DNA of 9,892 bases, from contig DBNV01000036.1 of the NCBI GenBank assembly GCA_002299865.1, positions 1 to 9,892 of the forward strand, in the 5' to 3' direction. This DNA comes from Desulfonatronaceae bacterium UBA663 (lineage in GTDB: Bacteria > Desulfobacterota > Desulfovibrionia > Desulfovibrionales > Desulfonatronaceae). Shown here one piece after another: positions 7,018 to 9,892 of this stretch (the stretch's first letter is position 1; every line of letters begins with the position of its first letter). The notes below the pieces were generated by a model, which was given only the letters and a program-made list of their open reading frames with translations, did no database searches and was not told where the DNA came from. The position numbers and the translations under genes were made by a program.

Positions 7018-7947
7018 ATGTCAGACGAGAAGACACGGCCCCTGGTCATTGAAGCCCGCGCCCTGCGTAAATGTTTCGGTGCGTTTACTGCGGTCGAGGA
7101 CATCAGCTTCTCCGTGGCCAGGGGAGAAATTTTCGGATTGTTGGGGCCAAACGGTGCCGGAAAAACCACCGCCATACGCATGATTTACGGTTTTTCGCCT
7201 CTGACCTCCGGAAGCATGCGGGTCTTCGGCCAGGACATCCATGATGGATGGCGGAACATCCGTTCCCGGATCGGGGTGTGTCAACAGGAAAACACCTTGG
7301 ATCCGGATCTTAGCGTGGAGCAAAATCTGCTCGTTTTTGCCGGGTACTTTGCCTTGTCGCGCAAGACCGCGGTGCAGAGAACGCACGAGTTGCTCGCGTA
7401 TTTTGCCCTTGAACACAAGAAAGAGGCCAAGGTTGGCGAGCTGTCCGGCGGCATGATCCGGCGTTTGATGCTGGCCAGGATACTGATCAACGATCCGGAA
7501 CTGGTCATCCTGGATGAGCCGACGACGGGCCTGGATCCCCAATCCCGCCATCAGGTCTGGGACAAGTTGAAGGAACTGCGTGACCGAGGGCTGACCATCC
7601 TGCTTACGACCCACTACATGGAAGAGGCTTCGTGGCTCTGCGACCGGCTGCTTATCGTGGACCGGGGCCGGGTTCTGGTGGAGGGCGCACCACAGGATCT
7701 GATCCAGGCTCATGTGGGTGACTCGATCATCGAAGTGGATCAGCCCGAGCCGGCCTTGCGCGATTTTATCGCGGCCCAAGATCTCGCCCATGAGGATTTT
7801 GGCGGCCGGATCATCATCTACAGTGGACAACGTCCGGAGTTGGAACGCATTATCCGGGAGGACTACTGCGCACACACCTGCACTTTCAGGAACGGAACCC
7901 TTGAGGATGTTTTTTTGCGCCTGACCGGCAGGGGGCTTCGGGAATGA
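7018..7947 (+). CDS. ABC-2 exporter ATP-binding protein, NodI/DrrA type
   Basis: ATPase of an export-type ABC transporter acting at the inner membrane with the permease that follows. From ATG 7018 the product is 309 residues. Motifs: Walker A GPNGAGKTT at 43-51, Q-loop Gln89-90, signature LSGGM at 142-146, Walker B LVILDEP at 162-168, H-loop His199 in LLTTHYMEEA. The C-terminal ending GTLEDVFLRLTGRGLRE, together with the paired permease, is typical of NodI-type ATPases, which in rhizobia export lipochito-oligosaccharide. Non-rhizobial relatives have unknown substrates. The frame is open for 114 more codons upstream, across repeat copy 2, but family alignment starts near MSDEKTRPLVIEARALRKCFG. 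An ATG at 6919 is the main alternative, and neither has a good Shine-Dalgarno. It overlaps the permease gene by 4 bp. Confidence 0.92.
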   Translation: MSDEKTRPLVIEARALRKCFGAFTAVEDISFSVARGEIFGLLGPNGAGKTTAIRMIYGFSPLTSGSMRVFGQDIHDGWRNIRSRIGVCQQENTLDPDLSVEQNLLVFAGYFALSRKTAVQRTHELLAYFALEHKKEAKVGELSGGMIRRLMLARILINDPELVILDEPTTGLDPQSRHQVWDKLKELRDRGLTILLTTHYMEEASWLCDRLLIVDRGRVLVEGAPQDLIQAHVGDSIIEVDQPEPALRDFIAAQDLAHEDFGGRIIIYSGQRPELERIIREDYCAHTCTFRNGTLEDVFLRLTGRGLRE

Positions 7948-8729
7948 GCAAAAGCGCGAGGTATTCCCTGCGGTTTCTGCGTGTCTGGCAGCGCAATTTG
8001 TTGGTGTACAGACGCATCTGGATGGTCAACTTCATGGTCCCGCTTCTGGAGCCCGTATTCTACCTGCTGGCCTTTGGCATCGGTTTCAGCGGGTTGATCG
8101 GGGACATCGACTATGCCGGCCGGAAAATTAGCTACGTGGCCTTTATTGCGCCGGCATTGCTGGCCACGGCGATCATGTTCAACTCTTTTTACGAAACCAC
8201 CTTCGCCTCCTTTGTGCGCATGTACTACCAGAAGACGTTCGACGCGCTTCTGGCCACGCCCCTTTCCCTGGAGGAGGTCATTACCGCGGAAATAGTTTGG
8301 GGTGCGACCAAATCCGTCCTGGCCGCGACATTGATGCTTGTGGTCATCGCCTTGTTCGGACTGGTCCGTTTCCCGGAGGGACTCCTGATACTCCCTTTGG
8401 CTTTTCTGGGCGGAATGGCCTTTGGAGCGGTGGGCATGTACTTTACGGGGATCACCCCGAGCATCGACATGTTCAACCTGCCCATTTTTCTGTTCGTGAC
8501 CCCCTTGTTTCTGTTCAGCGGAACCTTTTTTCCCGTGGCCGGCCTGCCCTTGTGGGGACAATACCTGGCGACGTTTTCCCCTCTGTATCATCTCGTGGAA
8601 TTGTCCAGACTGGCGGTCATGGGCCGGATGGAATCCGAACTTTTTTTCAGCTTGACGTATCTGGTCCTGTTTTCGGTGGTTTTTTTCTTTCTTGCGGTCC
8701 GGGCCATGCGCCGGCGTCTGATCAAGTAG
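7944..8729 (+). CDS. ABC-2 type permease, NodJ family
   Basis: Membrane partner of the preceding ATPase. The 261-residue product has six hydrophobic segments at about 28-49, 62-82, 115-140, 146-168, 178-197 and 233-252, the ABC-2 permease fold. Family signatures include LLEPVFYLLAFGIGFSGLIG, YVAFIAPALLATAIMFNSFYE, the cytosolic stretch FDALLATPLSLEEV and TPLFLFSGTFFPV. The start ATG overlaps the ATPase stop in ATGA, indicating translational coupling and one operon. The C-terminus ends in a basic tail, RAMRRRLIK, which places it in the cytoplasm by the positive-inside rule. The substrate is unknown. NodJ-like pairs outside rhizobia are common, and nothing nearby indicates chito-oligosaccharide synthesis. 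Confidence 0.92.
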   Translation: MSKSARYSLRFLRVWQRNLLVYRRIWMVNFMVPLLEPVFYLLAFGIGFSGLIGDIDYAGRKISYVAFIAPALLATAIMFNSFYETTFASFVRMYYQKTFDALLATPLSLEEVITAEIVWGATKSVLAATLMLVVIALFGLVRFPEGLLILPLAFLGGMAFGAVGMYFTGITPSIDMFNLPIFLFVTPLFLFSGTFFPVAGLPLWGQYLATFSPLYHLVELSRLAVMGRMESELFFSLTYLVLFSVVFFFLAVRAMRRRLIK

Positions 8730-8792
8730 CCAAAGTTTGGGGCAGGGGGAGAGTGAGAATTCCGACGTTGCCTATCCCGGGCGCGTCTGTTT

Positions 8793-8806
8793 GATGCATA
8801 TGCATC
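8793..8806. promoter_or_regulatory. perfect 14-bp palindrome upstream of the unknown gene
   Basis: GATGCATATGCATC is its own reverse complement over all 14 bases. It lies in the 96-bp gap between the permease stop and the next start, 20 bp before the ATG. A palindrome at this distance could be an operator acting on an internal promoter or on the transcript. It contains overlapping ATG triplets but no matching reading frame of interest. Confidence 0.4.
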
Positions 8807-8825
8807 GCAAATTAGAGGGGGCCCG

Positions 8826-9602
8826 ATGTTGCCGGATCAAAGCAGGAAAGTTTCCGCGGTCCATGACGGCCGGGTCACGGATCTTGTGCACGCCCCTTTG
8901 GAGGCGGTGGCCGCTTACTGGCTTTCCCTGAAAAAGACGCTGAATGAACGCAGGAACGGGCGCTTTTTAGCGGAAGAAGCCAAGCACGTTGCAGAGCCGT
9001 TCATCAGACATCTGCTGCAATTGCTTAATTCCGGCTTAAGCCCGGATGATTGCGCCAGATTGGCCGGGGTTAAACAAAGAAACCTGCTTCGAGATCTGCA
9101 TCGCAAGCTGGACCTTCTGGCTATTTGCCTGTTGGGGATCGGCGGCAACGAGAACCCGCAAAAGGTATTGATCCGGATCATTTCCAAGTTTCCCATTTCC
9201 CCCATCTTTGAAAAAGAGGTGTTCGACATCGCGCAGCAGGCCCTGCAAAACATGGACAATCCCAAGACGCGGGAGAAGTTCCTGTTGATCGATCAGTCCA
9301 TGAAGATTGAGGCCCTAATCATCAACATGATGGTCTATTCCATGTTTGCCAGGCGCAATGATTTGAAAAAAATGGAAATATTTTCGGAATATATTCGGTC
9401 GTACTATTTTTCCGAGGGCATGGCCCTGATCCGTGACGGCTTTGAGCAGGACTTTATCAAGCACCGCCTGATCCTGCTGCGCAAGGAGATTCTCGCGGAC
9501 ATGGAAAACAAGATGGAAATGTCCGTGGAGATGTTTCTCGGCATCCGCAAGGGCATGGCGTATGAGGATCTTTTCAAGATCTACAATTCCTTCACCTTAT
9601 AG
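8826..9602 (+). CDS. uncharacterised mostly alpha-helical protein
   Basis: I do not recognise this 258-residue protein. The start ATG at 8826 has a strong GAGGGGG 5-6 nt upstream. It has no signal peptide or clear membrane segment, so it is probably cytoplasmic. The composition is helix-forming throughout, rich in Leu, Ile, Lys and Met. Residues 71-95 (LSPDDCARLAGVKQRNLLRD) resemble a small helical domain and could be a helix-turn-helix, but that is weak. A hydrophobic patch surrounds residues 95-105 and the Met-rich stretch IINMMVYSMFARR spans about 165-177. The second half (residues 178-258) is charged, with possible amphipathic helices. It follows the exporter genes on the same strand after 96 bp, so it may be co-transcribed, but a functional link is only a guess. 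Codon choice and Shine-Dalgarno look like a genuine gene. Confidence 0.8.
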   Translation: MLPDQSRKVSAVHDGRVTDLVHAPLEAVAAYWLSLKKTLNERRNGRFLAEEAKHVAEPFIRHLLQLLNSGLSPDDCARLAGVKQRNLLRDLHRKLDLLAICLLGIGGNENPQKVLIRIISKFPISPIFEKEVFDIAQQALQNMDNPKTREKFLLIDQSMKIEALIINMMVYSMFARRNDLKKMEIFSEYIRSYYFSEGMALIRDGFEQDFIKHRLILLRKEILADMENKMEMSVEMFLGIRKGMAYEDLFKIYNSFTL

Positions 9603-9892
9603 TTCCCGGCCATGACGCCATGATTCGTCAGGTAGACGCCCGATCCAACCAGGGCTGCCCAGACAAACCAGGGGACGGCTTAGGAGAAGAGAAGTCTTTC
9701 CCCCAGGTTAAAACGAAAAAGAGCAGGGCCGTGCCCACGAGACACGAAGAGGTTTTTGCTGCATGGGGTGAGAGGTTTTGTATGGATGACAAAAAGAACT
9801 GAAGTTTCACGAAAACTGATCACGAGGCCATTCCCAGTAGTGCCGCAGCGATTGATTTTAGGCTGGTTTTAGGCTTGCAGGAGCAAATAGCT
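9603..9892. other. 290-bp stretch with no supported gene
   Basis: I see no convincing gene here. Short open frames on both strands lack ribosome binding sites and family resemblance. A weak TGACG/CGTCA stem at 9613-9630 has no T-run, so no terminator of the preceding gene is evident. Near the end TTTTAGGCTGGTTTTAGGCTTG contains two copies of TTTTAGGCT, 12 bp apart, and the final bases AGGAGCAAAT repeat the left edge of the palindromic element at 4710-4719. Confidence 0.5.

Noticed and set aside
7021..7875. 284-codon open frame on the minus strand
   Set aside because: It is a shadow antisense to the clearly real NodI-like ATPase, with no ribosome binding site or recognisable motif.
7863..8591. 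242-codon minus-strand open frame rich in Gln, Lys and Arg
   Set aside because: It is antisense to the NodJ-like permease. The hydrophilic composition is simply the complement of hydrophobic codons.
7018..8729. Genuine nodulation (nod) locus
   Set aside because: The NodI/NodJ likeness is at family level only. There are no nodABC-like genes or nod boxes, and such ABC-2 pairs are widespread outside rhizobia.
9620..9810. Overlapping 60-codon frames on both strands in the 3' intergenic region
   Set aside because: Neither has a convincing Shine-Dalgarno or family likeness, and the length is within chance for this GC content.

Overview
The window reads as chromosomal DNA of a GC-rich Gram-negative bacterium. 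Codon use and the flavour of the proteins suggest a Desulfovibrionales-like sulfate reducer, but no marker gene fixes the taxon, so this is tentative. It falls into three blocks.

Left block (about 1-4665, minus strand). This is a complete znuA-znuC-znuB type zinc (possibly manganese) ABC uptake operon followed 53 bp later by glmS, the first enzyme of UDP-GlcNAc synthesis. A 22-bp imperfect palindrome sits on the predicted -10 of znuA and is a good candidate for a Zur/Fur-family operator. znuB carries a frameshift near its middle in the sequence as given. If it is real, the importer is broken. If it is a sequencing error, the operon is intact.

Middle block (about 4700-6880). This is a scarred, mobile-element-rich junction. 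It holds (a) a compact palindromic element built from four copies of a short unit with core AGCAAATRAACTGTCCGG, two pointing in from each side; (b) a YkuE-like membrane metallophosphoesterase with both a frameshift in a C6 run and a TGA in place of a likely Trp codon near the C-terminus; (c) an internally deleted IS256-family (mutator type) element with a 188-codon transposase ORF lacking its catalytic core; (d) a second, near-identical 51-bp copy of the right arm of the palindromic element. The two 51-bp copies are direct repeats bracketing the phosphoesterase and the IS remnant, about 2 kb.

Right block (about 6890-9892, plus strand). This is a two-gene ABC-2 exporter of the NodI/NodJ type, with start and stop overlapping by ATGA, followed 96 bp later by a 258-residue, mostly helical protein that I do not recognise. 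A perfect 14-bp palindrome lies between exporter and unknown gene. The last 290 bp contain no convincing gene.

I see no CRISPR array, tRNA or rRNA, and no clear new defence or biosynthetic system. The most unusual content is the four-unit palindromic repeat and its second half-copy around the decayed segment, and the uncharacterised protein downstream of the NodIJ-like exporter.
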